Shown: positions 34,567 through 43,898, numbered from the stretch's first letter. The stretch is DNA of 64,000 nucleotides from Aeromonas jandaei (GCF_037890695.1 NZ_CP149571.1:3688001-3752000); one strand, 5' to 3'. Notes: generated by a model from the letters alone, not told the origin. Numbers and translations are program-made.

Positions 34567-35163
34567 ATGCAAGAGTCCCAGCCCGAACGTCAATCTCTTC
34601 GCCAACTGGTACGTCAACGCAGAAAGAGCCTTAGCCCGCTCGAACAGCAGCAGGCAGCCCAACAGCTGCTGGCCCAGTTCAAACAGCACCCCGAGATCCT
34701 CGCCGCCAAGCGCATTGCCCTCTATCTGGCCAATGACGGGGAGATCAATCCCCTACCCGCCATCCACTGGCTGTGGGCCCAGCACAAAGAGGTCTATCTG
34801 CCGGTGCTCCACCCCTTTACCCCCGGTCACCTGCTCTTTTTGCGCTACACCGCCACCAGTCCCATGGTGCGCAATCGCTACGGCATCGAAGAGCCCGAGC
34901 TGGATATGCAGCAGGTGGTGCCCCACAGCACCCTCGACCTCATTTGCACCCCGCTGGTCGCCTTCGATGGCGATGGCAATCGCCTCGGTATGGGGGGCGG
35001 CTACTACGATCGCACCCTCGCCATCTGGCATGAGCACAGGATGGGCCCCAAACCGCTGGGGATTGCCCACGACTGTCAACAGGTGGATGCGGTGCCGCAG
35101 GAGGTGTGGGATGTGCCGCTGCCGCAGATCATCACCCCGAGCCGCTGCTGGCGCTTTGAATAA
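34567..35163 (+). CDS. 5-formyltetrahydrofolate cyclo-ligase
   Basis: This enzyme converts 5-formyl-THF to 5,10-methenyl-THF with ATP (ygfA/fau of E. coli). The 198-residue protein has the RQRRKSLS N-terminus and the active-site loop with GNRLGMGGGYYDRTLA, which binds phosphate and folate. The ATG at 34567 is preceded by CGGAGG; a TTG 24 bases earlier is not favoured. In many gammaproteobacteria the 6S RNA gene sits just upstream, but only 80 bases separate this gene from the previous terminator and no 6S RNA is present. Confidence 0.93.
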   Translation: MQESQPERQSLRQLVRQRRKSLSPLEQQQAAQQLLAQFKQHPEILAAKRIALYLANDGEINPLPAIHWLWAQHKEVYLPVLHPFTPGHLLFLRYTATSPMVRNRYGIEEPELDMQQVVPHSTLDLICTPLVAFDGDGNRLGMGGGYYDRTLAIWHEHRMGPKPLGIAHDCQQVDAVPQEVWDVPLPQIITPSRCWRFE

Positions 35164-35302
35164 GCGGTTGCAGGCCACCAGCTGGGGGGCTGGCTCCCCT
35201 TCTGTGCGCGCAAACGCAGAATAAACAGGCAAACGATTTACTTCCTGCCCCTTTTTGCCCCGGAACGTGAGCAACATGGTCGCGACGGGCTACGGGGTTG
35301 GA

Positions 35303-35308
35303 TATAAT
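35303..35308 (+). promoter_or_regulatory. -10 box of rpiA
   Basis: TATAAT lies 29 bases before the rpiA ATG. No good -35 is found at the expected distance, so recognition may rely on an activator or on upstream contacts. Confidence 0.55.
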
Positions 35309-35336
35309 GCGCCCGCTTTTTTCTTAAGGAACGATC

Positions 35337-35990
35337 ATGACTCAAGATGAAATGAAGAAGGCGGCCGGTTGGGCTGCGCTCAAGTATGTGGTTCCCGGCA
35401 CCATCGTCGGGGTGGGCACCGGCTCTACCGTCAACCACTTTATCGACGCGCTGGCGACCATGAAGGACGAGATCAAGGGGGCGGTATCCAGCTCCGTGGC
35501 CTCTACCGAACGCCTCAAGGGCTTCGGCATCACCGTGTATGATCTCAACGAGATCGATGCCCTCTCCGTCTACGTGGATGGCGCCGACGAGATCAACGGC
35601 ACCCGCGACATGATCAAGGGCGGCGGCGCAGCCCTGACCCGCGAGAAAATTGTCGCCGCCGTGGCCGACAAGTTCATCTGCATCATCGACAACACCAAAA
35701 CCGTCGACGTGCTGGGCAAGTTCCCGCTGCCGGTCGAAGTGATCCCCATGGCTCGCGAATACGTGGCCCGCGAGATCAAGAAGCTGGGCGGCAACCCGGT
35801 CTGGCGTGAAGGTGTGGTCACCGACAACGGCAACCACATCCTGGATGTGAAGGATATGGCCATTACCGATGCCAAAGGGCTGGAAGTACAGCTCAACGCC
35901 ATCGTTGGCGTGGTCACCAACGGCCTGTTCGCCCACCGTGGCGCAGACGTGGTGGTGATCGGCACCCCGGAAGGTGTGGTTATCCAGTAA
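35337..35990 (+). CDS. rpiA: Ribose-5-phosphate isomerase A
   Basis: RpiA interconverts ribose 5-phosphate and ribulose 5-phosphate in the pentose phosphate pathway. The 217-residue product carries [13 protein letters not shown] (phosphate loop), VDGADEI with catalytic Asp, and [14 protein letters not shown], all as in E. coli RpiA (219 residues). A TAAGGA site precedes the ATG. The neighbour serA is in the same direction, the common rpiA-serA order, but a terminator lies between them. Confidence 0.97.
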   Translation: MTQDEMKKAAGWAALKYVVPGTIVGVGTGSTVNHFIDALATMKDEIKGAVSSSVASTERLKGFGITVYDLNEIDALSVYVDGADEINGTRDMIKGGGAALTREKIVAAVADKFICIIDNTKTVDVLGKFPLPVEVIPMAREYVAREIKKLGGNPVWREGVVTDNGNHILDVKDMAITDAKGLEVQLNAIVGVVTNGLFAHRGADVVVIGTPEGVVIQ

Positions 35991-36008
35991 TCCTCCTTCG
36001 GATGCAAG

Positions 36009-36033
36009 ACGGCGCCTCATGGCGCCGTTTTTA
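36009..36033 (+). terminator. Terminator of rpiA
   Basis: ACGGCGCC pairs with GGCGCCGT around TCAT and is followed by a T-run (TTTTATTTATT). It isolates rpiA from serA. Confidence 0.9.
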
Positions 36034-36198
36034 TTTATTCCTCAACAAGTTGCAAAGCCCTGTTTACAACAATCGTTGATAACTTCAAAGAATTTGACTT
36101 TCGTCACAAATATTCCCTCTCCCAAACGTTTTTGCTACTTTACGGTTTTCTTCGCACACCAAATCTGCACTTACGTTTGCACATACAGAGGGATCGTC

Positions 36199-37431
36199 AT
36201 GACCGCCAAGTTTTCATTGGACAAGGATAAAATCAAGGTACTGCTGCTGGAGGGGGTTCACCCCAACACCGTAGAGACCTTTCGTGCCGCAGGTTACACC
36301 AGTGTGGAGTATCTCAAGACCTCGCTCTCCGAAGAGGAGCTGATCGAGCAGATCCGTGACGTGCATTTCATCGGGCTGCGCTCGCGCACCCAGATCACCG
36401 AGAAGGTGCTCGACGCCGCCAGCAAGCTGGTCGCCATCGGCTGCTTCTGCATAGGTACCAATCAGGTCGAGCTGGAAGCGGCCCAGATCCGCGGCATTCC
36501 GGTTTTCAACGCCCCCTTCTCCAACACCCGCTCGGTCGCCGAGCTGGTTCTGGGCGAGATCCTGCTGCTGCTGCGCGGCATTCCCGAGAAGAACGCCAAG
36601 TGCCATCGCGGGGTGTGGGAGAAGCTGGCCAACCGCTCGGTGGAAGCGCGCGGCAAGAAGCTCGGCATCATCGGCTACGGCCATATCGGCACCCAGCTTG
36701 GCATCATCGCCGAGAGCATCGGCATGAAGGTCTACTACTACGACATCGAGAACAAGCTCTCGCTGGGTAACGCCATTCAGGTGCCGAGCATGGTCGAACT
36801 GCTCAATATGTCTGACGTCATCAGCCTGCACGTGCCGGAAACCGCCTCCACCAAGAACATGATCGGTGCCGAGCAACTGCGGATGATGAAACCGGGCGCC
36901 ATCTTCATCAACGCCGCCCGCGGTACCGTGGTGGATATCGACGCGCTGGCTGACGTCATCAAGAGCGGCCATATTGCCGGCGCCGCCATCGACGTCTTCC
37001 CGGTCGAACCCAAGTCCAATGACGAGGAGTTCCAAAGCCCGCTGCGTGGCCTGGAGAACGTCATCCTGACCCCGCACATCGGTGGCACCACCCATGAAGC
37101 GCAGGAGAACATCGGGCTGGAAGTGGCCAACAAGCTGGTCAAATACTCCGACAACGGCTCCACCCTCTCTGCCGTCAACTTCCCGGAAGTGTCGCTGCCG
37201 GGCCACAAGGGCTCCAGCCGCCTGCTGCACATTCACCGCAACCAGCCGGGCGTGATGAACCAGATCAACCAGATCTTCGCCGAAGAGGGGATCAACATCG
37301 CGGGCCAATACCTGCAGACCAGCAGCCATATCGGTTACGTGGTGATCGACGTGGAGACCGAGCACAGCGAGAAGGCGCTCGCCAAGCTCAAGGAGATCAA
37401 CGGCACCATCCGTGCCCGCATCCTCCACTGA
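36199..37431 (+). CDS. serA: D-3-phosphoglycerate dehydrogenase
   Basis: SerA oxidises 3-phosphoglycerate at the entry of serine synthesis. The 410-residue protein has the same length as E. coli SerA. It shows the Rossmann motif LGIIGYGHIGTQLG, the catalytic residues in NAARGTVVD (Arg), DVFPVEP (Glu) and LTPHIGGTTHEAQ (His), and a C-terminal ACT domain (HIHRNQPGVMNQINQIFAE) that binds serine for feedback inhibition. The upstream 165 bases are AT-rich and may contain an Lrp-type regulatory region. Confidence 0.98.
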   Translation: MTAKFSLDKDKIKVLLLEGVHPNTVETFRAAGYTSVEYLKTSLSEEELIEQIRDVHFIGLRSRTQITEKVLDAASKLVAIGCFCIGTNQVELEAAQIRGIPVFNAPFSNTRSVAELVLGEILLLLRGIPEKNAKCHRGVWEKLANRSVEARGKKLGIIGYGHIGTQLGIIAESIGMKVYYYDIENKLSLGNAIQVPSMVELLNMSDVISLHVPETASTKNMIGAEQLRMMKPGAIFINAARGTVVDIDALADVIKSGHIAGAAIDVFPVEPKSNDEEFQSPLRGLENVILTPHIGGTTHEAQENIGLEVANKLVKYSDNGSTLSAVNFPEVSLPGHKGSSRLLHIHRNQPGVMNQINQIFAEEGINIAGQYLQTSSHIGYVVIDVETEHSEKALAKLKEINGTIRARILH

Positions 37432-37451
37432 TAGACCCTTATCTGAGCAGC

Positions 37452-37480
37452 AAAAAGCCCGTCGTGATGACGGGCTTTTT
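37452..37480. terminator. Bidirectional terminator between serA and dgkA
   Basis: AAAAAGCCCGTC pairs with GACGGGCTTTTT around a five-base loop, so T-runs occur on both strands. It ends serA and, 70 bases past its stop, dgkA. Confidence 0.9.
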
Positions 37481-37550
37481 CATGTTGCAGAGCCTAAATC
37501 GTGTTCGCTCCCTTCCCCCCTCACGGGAGAAGGGGGACAAGATATGTGCT

Positions 37551-37931
37551 CTACCACAATCCCAACAGATTGCGCCCCACCAGCGCCCCCCACACCAGCG
37601 CATTGAGGGCCAGCGCGATAAATACCGCGGCAGAGCCCAAATCCTTGGCACGGCCGGAGAGCTCGTGATGCTCGGGGCCGATGCGATCGACCACCGCCTC
37701 TACGGCGGAGTTGAGCACCTCGACGATCACCACCAGCCAGCTGATGATGATGAGCAGCAGGATCTGGTTGAGGGAGTCGCCAATCCAGAAGGCCAGTGGC
37801 ATCAACAGCAGGATCAGCATCAGCTCCTGCCGAAACGCTGCCTCGTTGATCCAGGCTGACCTGAGTCCTTTCATGCTGTAACCGGCTGCATTGATGATGC
37901 GGGTGACCCCGGTTGCCCCTGGCTTTGCCAC
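37551..37931 (-). CDS. dgkA: Diacylglycerol kinase
   Basis: DgkA phosphorylates diacylglycerol to phosphatidic acid in the inner membrane. The 126-residue product matches E. coli DgkA (122 residues): GVTRIINAAGYSMKGLRSAW, NEAAFRQEL, and VEVLNSAVEAVVDRIG with HHELSGRAKDLGSAAV at the active site, plus three transmembrane helices. GTG at 37931 is chosen because it has GAGGT seven bases upstream and gives the E. coli N-terminus; an upstream GTG at 37967 would add twelve unmatched residues. Confidence 0.95.
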   Translation of the reverse strand: MAKPGATGVTRIINAAGYSMKGLRSAWINEAAFRQELMLILLLMPLAFWIGDSLNQILLLIIISWLVVIVEVLNSAVEAVVDRIGPEHHELSGRAKDLGSAAVFIALALNALVWGALVGRNLLGLW

Positions 37932-38075
37932 GCTATCTACCTCATTTGGAATCGATTTTGGCTTCACATCCTATCAGAGCCCCCCAAGGTTTCAATCGGT
38001 GGACTTTTGCTTTATTTTATCCCTTTGCATTTTCGCCCCCTGCGGCTGACACCACCCACTCGAGACTTGAGTTGT

Positions 38076-39140
38076 ATGTCCATTCACACAGATGAATTGC
38101 GCACCCGTCGCCTGGAGTCACTGATCACTCCGAGCGAGCTTGCCCACGCGTTTCCGATCACCGACACCGTTGCCCAGAATCTGCTGGATGCCCGTCGCGA
38201 AGTGGAAGCCATTCTGGCCGGAGAAGATCAGCGCCTGCTGGTCATTGTCGGCCCCTGCTCCATCCACGATCCTGCGGCCGCCCGCGAATATGCCCAGCGC
38301 CTCAACGCCCTGCGCGAGCAGTATAAAGAGAGCCTCTGCATCGTGATGCGCACCTATTTCGAGAAGCCGCGCACCATCGTCGGCTGGAAAGGGCTCATCA
38401 ACGATCCGCGCCTCGATGGCAGCTTCGATGTCAACGAAGGGCTCAAACTGGCGCGCAAGCTGCTGGTCGATATCAACGAGCTCGGCATGCCCACCGCCAC
38501 CGAGTTCCTCGACATGGTGACCGGCCAGTACATTGCCGACCTCATCACCTGGGGCGCCATCGGCGCGCGTACCACCGAATCCCAGGTACACCGCGAGATG
38601 GCCTCCGCCCTCTCCTGCCCGGTCGGCTTCAAGAACGGCACCGACGGCAACACCCGCATCGCCATCGATGCGGTGCGCGCCGCCCGCCACAGCCACATCT
38701 TTTACTCCCCGGACAAGGACGGCAAGATGACCATCTACCGCACCGCCGGCAACCCCTTTGGTCATGTGATCTTGCGTGGCGGCCACCGCCCCAACTACGA
38801 CACCGCCAGCATCGACGAAGCGTGCGAAGCGCTGGCCGATGTGGGCCTGCCGGAGCGGCTGGTGGTCGACTTCAGCCACGGCAACAGCATGAAGGATCAC
38901 CGTCGCCAGCTGCTGGTGGCGCAAGATATCTGCGATCAGCTGCGCCGCGGCCGCACCGGCATCGCCGGTATCATGGCCGAGAGCTTCCTGGTGGAAGGGC
39001 GGCAGGATGTGGAGAACGGCTGCGCGGCCACCTTCGGCCAGAGCATCACCGATGCCTGCCTGTCATGGAGCGACACCGAAACCCTGCTGACCATGCTGGC
39101 AGAAGCCGCGCAGGTACGCCTGAGCAAACTGGCGCGCTAA
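38076..39140 (+). CDS. aroH: 3-deoxy-7-phosphoheptulonate (DAHP) synthase, AroH type
   Basis: This enzyme condenses phosphoenolpyruvate and erythrose 4-phosphate in the first step of aromatic amino acid synthesis. The 354-residue protein has the class I signatures LLVIVGPCSIHD, MRTYFEKPRTIVGWKGLI and GARTTESQVHREMASALSCPVGFKNGT (quoted in parts). N-terminal TDELRTRRLESLITPSELAHA and VNEGLKLARKLL follow E. coli AroH more closely than AroF or AroG, which suggests the tryptophan-sensitive isoenzyme. I do not see a TrpR operator in the short upstream region. Confidence 0.92.
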   Translation: MSIHTDELRTRRLESLITPSELAHAFPITDTVAQNLLDARREVEAILAGEDQRLLVIVGPCSIHDPAAAREYAQRLNALREQYKESLCIVMRTYFEKPRTIVGWKGLINDPRLDGSFDVNEGLKLARKLLVDINELGMPTATEFLDMVTGQYIADLITWGAIGARTTESQVHREMASALSCPVGFKNGTDGNTRIAIDAVRAARHSHIFYSPDKDGKMTIYRTAGNPFGHVILRGGHRPNYDTASIDEACEALADVGLPERLVVDFSHGNSMKDHRRQLLVAQDICDQLRRGRTGIAGIMAESFLVEGRQDVENGCAATFGQSITDACLSWSDTETLLTMLAEAAQVRLSKLAR

Positions 39141-39162
39141 CCCGCGTTACCCGAGATACACA

Positions 39163-39200
39163 AAGGGCCGGATATCCGTGATATCCGGCCCTTCTTTTTT
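39163..39200 (+). terminator. Terminator of aroH
   Basis: AAGGGCCGGATAT pairs with ATATCCGGCCCTT around a five-base loop, followed by CTTTTTTG. A strong intrinsic terminator 22 bases after the aroH stop. Confidence 0.92.
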
Positions 39201-39547
39201 GCATTGCCACCCTTATCCGTGCGCACAATCCCTCTCGTCAGATCGGGCAACCCGCTCACAGGGCCCGCCACTGCCTGCAAAAGGCCGACTCACAGCCAAC
39301 ACGATTGGCATAAATTGAATTTATGGATTTTCCCTACATAACCAAACTTTTACTTATACCGAGCTATTGACCACTCAGGCTGCTCCCGATTGGTCACTGC
39401 AACCCGGCAGAGAGCAACTTCCGATCAAGGGGATAAATTGGCAACCGGCACAAGGTGGGAAATCGTGAAGCTGGGAGCCCCGGCAACAGGACAATACAGG
39501 CAAACAGAGAGTACATGCAGAGGCGCCCTTGTCGGCGCCTGCGTCAC
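39201..39547. other. Intergenic region between aroH and btuD
   Basis: This 350-base stretch lies between two convergent genes and contains no recognisable ORF. It is partly AT-rich (39300-39365). A hairpin AGGCGCC/GGCGCCT at 39521-39540, seven bases past the btuD stop, may help end btuCD transcription but lacks a T-run. I checked for a cobalamin riboswitch core and found none. Confidence 0.45.
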
Positions 39548-40339
39548 TCACAGCGTCGGCATAAACCAGACCCGCCCTGCCGCTTCGATGCGGTCGGTGC
39601 GGATCTGGAACACCTGCTCCAGCAGCGCCTCATCCACCAGCTCGACGCCCCCCTCGCGCACTACGGTGCCCTGTTGCAGGCAGAGAATGCGATCGGCCCA
39701 GTCGATGGCCAGATTGATATCGTGGATGGCGAGTACCACCAGCAAGCCCTGCCCGGCCAGGGTTTTCAGCAGCCGCAATAGCGCCAGCTGATGATGCAAG
39801 TCGAGCCCTGCCAGCGGCTCGTCCAGCAGCAGCACCTTGCCTACCGGATTGAGGCTCGGCCACACCTGCAGCAGGGTGCGGGCAATCAGCACCCGCTGCT
39901 GCTCGCCTCCCGACAACCGGCTGAAATCCCTCGCCAGCAAGCTATCCAGCTCCAGCGCCTGACACAAGGCGGTGATCGCCTCGTTCTGCCTGCTGGCCGG
40001 GGTGGTCTCGGCGAGCCCCAGACTCAGCACCTGAAACACCGGAATATGAAACAGCTGGGGCTGGCGCTGGGGCAACATGGCGCGCCGCTGCGCCAGCTCC
40101 GGCCAGCTCAGATCGGCAACCGGCTCGCCGCCGATCTGCACACTCCCGCCAGCTGGCAAGATGCCGGCCAGGGCGCCAAGCAGGGTCGATTTGCCACTGC
40201 CGTTGGGGCCGAGCAGAGCCACCAGCTGGCCGCCCTGCCAGACGATATCGAGGGGGGCGAGCCGGTTGGCGACGGTGAGCCCCTGCGCGGCCAGCAGGGG
40301 AAGGCTTGGCCGCAGTGCATCACGAGGCAGCATGGGCAT
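39548..40339 (-). CDS. btuD: Vitamin B12 ABC transporter ATP-binding protein
   Basis: A 263-residue ABC ATPase with Walker A LLGPNGSGKSTLL, signature FSRLSGGEQQRVLIARTLL, and Walker B VLLLDEPLAGLD, followed by the switch His in LAIHDINLA. Sequence and the overlap of 20 bases with an upstream BtuC-like permease gene support cobalamin import (BtuCD), although heme or siderophore importers of the same family cannot be wholly excluded. The ATG at 40339 is taken; ATG 40333 is equally possible. Unlike E. coli, there is no btuE between the two genes. Confidence 0.88.
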   Translation of the reverse strand: MPMLPRDALRPSLPLLAAQGLTVANRLAPLDIVWQGGQLVALLGPNGSGKSTLLGALAGILPAGGSVQIGGEPVADLSWPELAQRRAMLPQRQPQLFHIPVFQVLSLGLAETTPASRQNEAITALCQALELDSLLARDFSRLSGGEQQRVLIARTLLQVWPSLNPVGKVLLLDEPLAGLDLHHQLALLRLLKTLAGQGLLVVLAIHDINLAIDWADRILCLQQGTVVREGGVELVDEALLEQVFQIRTDRIEAAGRVWFMPTL

Positions 40340-41327
40340 CTTGTCTCAGCAGCAGATAGATAAAGAGCGGCGCACCGACCGAGGCGGTGATGACGCCGAT
40401 GGGCAGCTCGCCGGCATTCAAGGCGGAGCGTGCCACCAGATCGGCGGCCAGCAGCAGGGCCCCGCCACCCAGCGCCGAGGCGGGCAGCAGGAAGCGCTGA
40501 TCGCTGCCGCCACAGAGTCGCAGCAGATGGGGCACCACCAGCCCAACAAAACCGATGACACCACACAACGACACCGCCACACCGGTCAGCAGACAGACCG
40601 CCAGCACCAGCCGCACCCGCATCCTGTCCACATCCAGCCCCATCAGGCGGGCCTGGGTCTCCCCCAGCAGCAACTGTTGCAGCACCTTGCCCTGGCGGCA
40701 GAGCCAGAGCAGGGTGAGCGGCAACAGCAGCCACCACCAACCAAGCTGCTGGCTGCCATAGGAGAGGCTGCCCATCATCCAGAACATGAACTCGCGCAGC
40801 GAGCTGTCGTCGGCAAAATAGAGCAGCCAGGTCATGGCGGCATTGGTGAGAATGCCGATGGCGACGCCAAACAGCAGCAGGCGGGCATGGCCGAGCCGGG
40901 CGCGGCGCGCCAGTCGAATGAGCAGCATGGTCACCAGCAAGGCGCCACCAAAGGCTGCCAGCGACAGCCCCCAGCCGGGCAGATAGACGCCGAGCGCCTT
41001 GGCCACCGCCATCGCCACCATGGCGGCCAGCCCTGCGCCGCTCGAGACGCCAAGCAGACCGGGTTCGGCCACAGGGTTGTGCAGCATCACCTGCAGCACG
41101 GCGCCACCACAGGCCAGTGCCGCCCCTACCAGCAAGGCCAGCAGGGCACGCGGCAGACGCAGCTCCAGCAGAATGCGCTGCTCAAGCTCCCCCAGCGGCT
41201 GCCAGGGCAGCAGCACAAATTCACCCCAGGCGAGGGAGAAGAGAAAAAGCAGCAGGGTCAGCAGCAAGAGGCCAAGCAGCCAGCGCCGCTGCCAGCGCTG
41301 CTGACGCGCAACAAGTGAGAGATACAA
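40320..41327 (-). CDS. btuC: Vitamin B12 ABC transporter permease
   Basis: A FecCD/BtuC-family permease with about ten transmembrane helices. It follows E. coli BtuC closely: LARQQ near the start, RLPRALLALLVGAALACGGAV, NPLAEP-type segment (NPVAEPGLLGVSSGAGL), MTWLLYF, and GFVGLVVPHLLRLCG with ELPIGVITASVGAP at the end. The TTG at 41327 gives YLSLVARQQ, matching the E. coli N-terminus, and has GGGGAA six bases upstream. A start at 41423 would precede a likely -10 element. No btuF gene is adjacent. Confidence 0.9.
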   Translation of the reverse strand: MYLSLVARQQRWQRRWLLGLLLLTLLLFLFSLAWGEFVLLPWQPLGELEQRILLELRLPRALLALLVGAALACGGAVLQVMLHNPVAEPGLLGVSSGAGLAAMVAMAVAKALGVYLPGWGLSLAAFGGALLVTMLLIRLARRARLGHARLLLFGVAIGILTNAAMTWLLYFADDSSLREFMFWMMGSLSYGSQQLGWWWLLLPLTLLWLCRQGKVLQQLLLGETQARLMGLDVDRMRVRLVLAVCLLTGVAVSLCGVIGFVGLVVPHLLRLCGGSDQRFLLPASALGGGALLLAADLVARSALNAGELPIGVITASVGAPLFIYLLLRQDAHAAS

Positions 41328-41429
41328 GCAGGTTCCCCGCAACGAAAGAGGGTTTCTCCCCCGGTTGGCCACTCTGGCCGCGGAGGAGAATCGAGAGGGG
41401 GAATGATAACAGCGCCGTGCCACCCGAGG

Positions 41430-42164
41430 TCAAGGCTGATAGGGACTGGCGATTTGCTGGATCTCGCCGTTTACCACCAGCGTTTGCAGCGCCTGCGCCA
41501 GCGGCGACTTGAGATCCTGATAGGGTGAGCGTTTGCTCATCCCCAGATACAGGGTGATGGGACGGGCTGGCCGGTAAGGGGCTTTGACGAGGGCAAGAGC
41601 CGGCTCGCGGCTCAGGGCGTAATCAACCTGACAGTCGGTGCCAATCATCAGCGGCAGGTGGCCGCGCTGCACCATGCGCAGCAGCTGATCCTCGGTAGCG
41701 ACCCCGTGCTTGTCGAGCCGGATGTCGCTGTCGAACGGTTCAAAGTAGGCGGAGTTGAGCACGAATCCCACCTTGACGCCCAGCAGGTGACTGTATTGAT
41801 CGAGCCGGGCCACCTGCTCGCGCTTGCCATAGAAGGCGGGCCAGCACTGGTAGTAGGCCGGTTGCAGGTAATCGATAAATTGAGCCCGCTCCGGGGTGTG
41901 GGCCAGTCCAATCATCAGATCGACCTGTCCGGTCTGCATCTGCTTGAGCGCCCGCCCCCAGGGCATCCGTTTCACCTGCAGCCGGATGCCGCTCTCCTGC
42001 TCCAGCCGGTGCAGGATCTCGATATCGATCCCCTGCAGCTGACCATCTGGCTGCAAAATGCGAAAGGGGGGCCAGACATCGGTCGCGACCGTCAGCGTCG
42101 GCATCGCATTGACCCACCCCGCGGCAAACAACAGTAACAGCACAATCCTGTATAACTTGCCCAT
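41430..42164 (-). CDS. Periplasmic solute-binding protein, family 3-like
   Basis: A 244-residue exported protein: signal peptide MGKLYRIVLLLLFAAGWVNA, then TLTVATDVWPPFRI, IDIEILHRLEQE, and VDLMIGLAHTPERAQ, the pattern of bacterial family 3 solute-binding proteins. The domain has no associated ABC genes next to it, so it may act as an orphan binding protein or a sensor-type protein rather than an uptake component. Ligand unknown. ATG 42164 is preferred to an upstream GTG at 42182 because it starts the signal peptide. It ends about 100 bases before btuC starts, on the same strand. Confidence 0.85.
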   Translation of the reverse strand: MGKLYRIVLLLLFAAGWVNAMPTLTVATDVWPPFRILQPDGQLQGIDIEILHRLEQESGIRLQVKRMPWGRALKQMQTGQVDLMIGLAHTPERAQFIDYLQPAYYQCWPAFYGKREQVARLDQYSHLLGVKVGFVLNSAYFEPFDSDIRLDKHGVATEDQLLRMVQRGHLPLMIGTDCQVDYALSREPALALVKAPYRPARPITLYLGMSKRSPYQDLKSPLAQALQTLVVNGEIQQIASPYQP

Positions 42165-42276
42165 TCCGCACCAACCTCGCACGGCTCATCCTGATAGCTT
42201 AAAAATACCCTGCCCCACCGCGTATGAAAACTATCGGTTCAGGGATAAAATGCGCCGAATTTGCGAGGAGAACCCA

Positions 42277-42633
42277 ATGAACCCGATTTTCACCAGTATC
42301 GGTCTGCTGCTCTGCAGCAACGTCTTCATGACCTTCGCCTGGTACGCCCACCTCAAGAGCATGAATCACAAACCCTGGATCATCGCCGCCCTGGTGAGCT
42401 GGGGCATCGCCCTGTTCGAATACCTGCTGCAGGTGCCCGCCAACCGCATCGGCCATACCGTGCTCTCCGTGGGACAGCTCAAGATCCTGCAGGAGGTGAT
42501 CACCCTCACCGTGTTTGTCCCCTTCTCCATCTTCTATCTGAAAGAAGATCTGAAATGGGACTACCTGTGGGCCGGGCTCTGTATTCTGGGCGCCGTCTTT
42601 TTTGTCTTCCGCGAGAAACTGACCGGCGCCTGA
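42277..42633 (+). CDS. DUF486 / DMT-type small membrane protein
   Basis: The 118-residue product has four hydrophobic segments, FTSIGLLLCSNVFMTFAWYAHL, PWIIAALVSWGIALFEYLLQV, ILQEVITLTVFVPFSIFYL and LWAGLCILGAVFFVF (quoted in parts), and the conserved QVPANRIGH stretch characteristic of DUF486 proteins. These resemble half of a drug/metabolite transporter and probably dimerise. A strong GAGGAG site lies six bases before the ATG at 42277. Function unknown. Confidence 0.88.
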   Translation: MNPIFTSIGLLLCSNVFMTFAWYAHLKSMNHKPWIIAALVSWGIALFEYLLQVPANRIGHTVLSVGQLKILQEVITLTVFVPFSIFYLKEDLKWDYLWAGLCILGAVFFVFREKLTGA

Positions 42634-42692
42634 GGCTGTACACTCAAGGACATTCGAAGTAATGGCATCTGCTTGATAGACGAGGCAAAACC

Positions 42693-43832
42693 ATGGAATT
42701 GCGAGACATGTTACAGACCCTGGCCAAACAGGATGGCTCCGACCTCTATCTGTCGACCGGCGCCCCCCCCTGCGCCAAATTCAACGGGGTGCTGCGTCCC
42801 CTGAATGAGACACCGCTCAACCCGGGCGATGTGGCGGCCATTGCCGAGGCCATCATGGACAAGGAGCAGAAGGAGCAGTTCGAGCGGGAGCTGGAGATGA
42901 ACCTCGCCATCTCGCTACCGCAGATCGGCCGTTTCCGGATCAACATCTTCAAGCAGCGCAATGAAGTGTCGCTGGTAGCCCGCAACATCAAGACCGAGAT
43001 CCCCCGCTTCGAAGATCTGAAACTGCCCCCCGTGCTGCTCGATACCATCATGGAGAAGCGCGGACTGGTGCTGTTTGTCGGCGGTACCGGCTCGGGTAAA
43101 TCGACCTCGCTGGCCGCCCTCATCGACCATCGCAACCGCAACAGCGGCGGCCACATCATCACCATCGAAGATCCGGTGGAGTTCGTTCATCGCCACCGCA
43201 AGAGCATCATCAATCAGCGGGAAGTGGGCGTGGATACCCGCAGCTTCCACGCCGCCCTGAAAAACACCCTGCGTCAGGCACCCGACGTCATCCTCATCGG
43301 GGAAATTCGCGACCGCGAAACCATGGAGCATGCGCTGGCCTTCTCCGAAACCGGCCACCTCGCCATCTCCACCCTGCACGCCAACAACGCCAACCAGGCG
43401 CTGGACCGCATCATCAACTTCTTCCCGGAAGAACGCCGCCCCCAGCTGCTCAACGACCTTGGCAACAACCTCAAGGCGTTTGTCTCCCAGCGGCTGGTGA
43501 AGACCACCGATGGCGGGCGCCGGGCCGCAGTGGAGATCATGCTGGGCACCCACACCATCCGCGACATGATCAAGCGCGGCGAGTTTGGCGGCCTCAAGGA
43601 GGTGATGGAGAAATCCAAGGCCCTCGGCATGGTCACCTTCGACAGCGCCCTGTTCGATCTGGTGGTGGAGGGAGTGATCGATGAGGAGGAGGCGGTGAAG
43701 AACGCCGACTCGGCCAACAACCTGCGCCTCAAGATCAAGCTATGGAAGGAGAAGGGCCAGATCGCCAGCAGCAGCGATGCCACCGGCTGGAGTCTGGAGC
43801 CAACCAAGGACGAGAAGGGCGACCATTTCTAA
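42693..43832 (+). CDS. pilU: Type IV pilus retraction ATPase PilU
   Basis: A 379-residue PilT-family hexameric ATPase that works with PilT in pilus retraction. It has Walker A GGTGSGKSTS, the Asp box IEDPVEFVH, Walker B VILIGEIRDRETMEHAL and the His box TGHLAISTLHANNANQALDRI, with HAN-NANQALDR and INFFPEERR typical of PilU and not PilT. The C-terminal part beyond the ATPase core is longer than in PilT. No other pil gene is adjacent, so pilT must be elsewhere. The ATG at 42693 is used. Confidence 0.92.
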   Translation: MELRDMLQTLAKQDGSDLYLSTGAPPCAKFNGVLRPLNETPLNPGDVAAIAEAIMDKEQKEQFERELEMNLAISLPQIGRFRINIFKQRNEVSLVARNIKTEIPRFEDLKLPPVLLDTIMEKRGLVLFVGGTGSGKSTSLAALIDHRNRNSGGHIITIEDPVEFVHRHRKSIINQREVGVDTRSFHAALKNTLRQAPDVILIGEIRDRETMEHALAFSETGHLAISTLHANNANQALDRIINFFPEERRPQLLNDLGNNLKAFVSQRLVKTTDGGRRAAVEIMLGTHTIRDMIKRGEFGGLKEVMEKSKALGMVTFDSALFDLVVEGVIDEEEAVKNADSANNLRLKIKLWKEKGQIASSSDATGWSLEPTKDEKGDHF

Positions 43833-43898
43833 CCCCGTTTATCTGCCGGCAACGCTTCTGCTGCGCCGGCAATCCCTCCCCTCAATCCACTCACCGTC

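Noticed and set aside
39400..39547. Cobalamin riboswitch near btuD
   Set aside because: The interval is downstream of btuD, and the conserved B12-box elements are not present on either strand.
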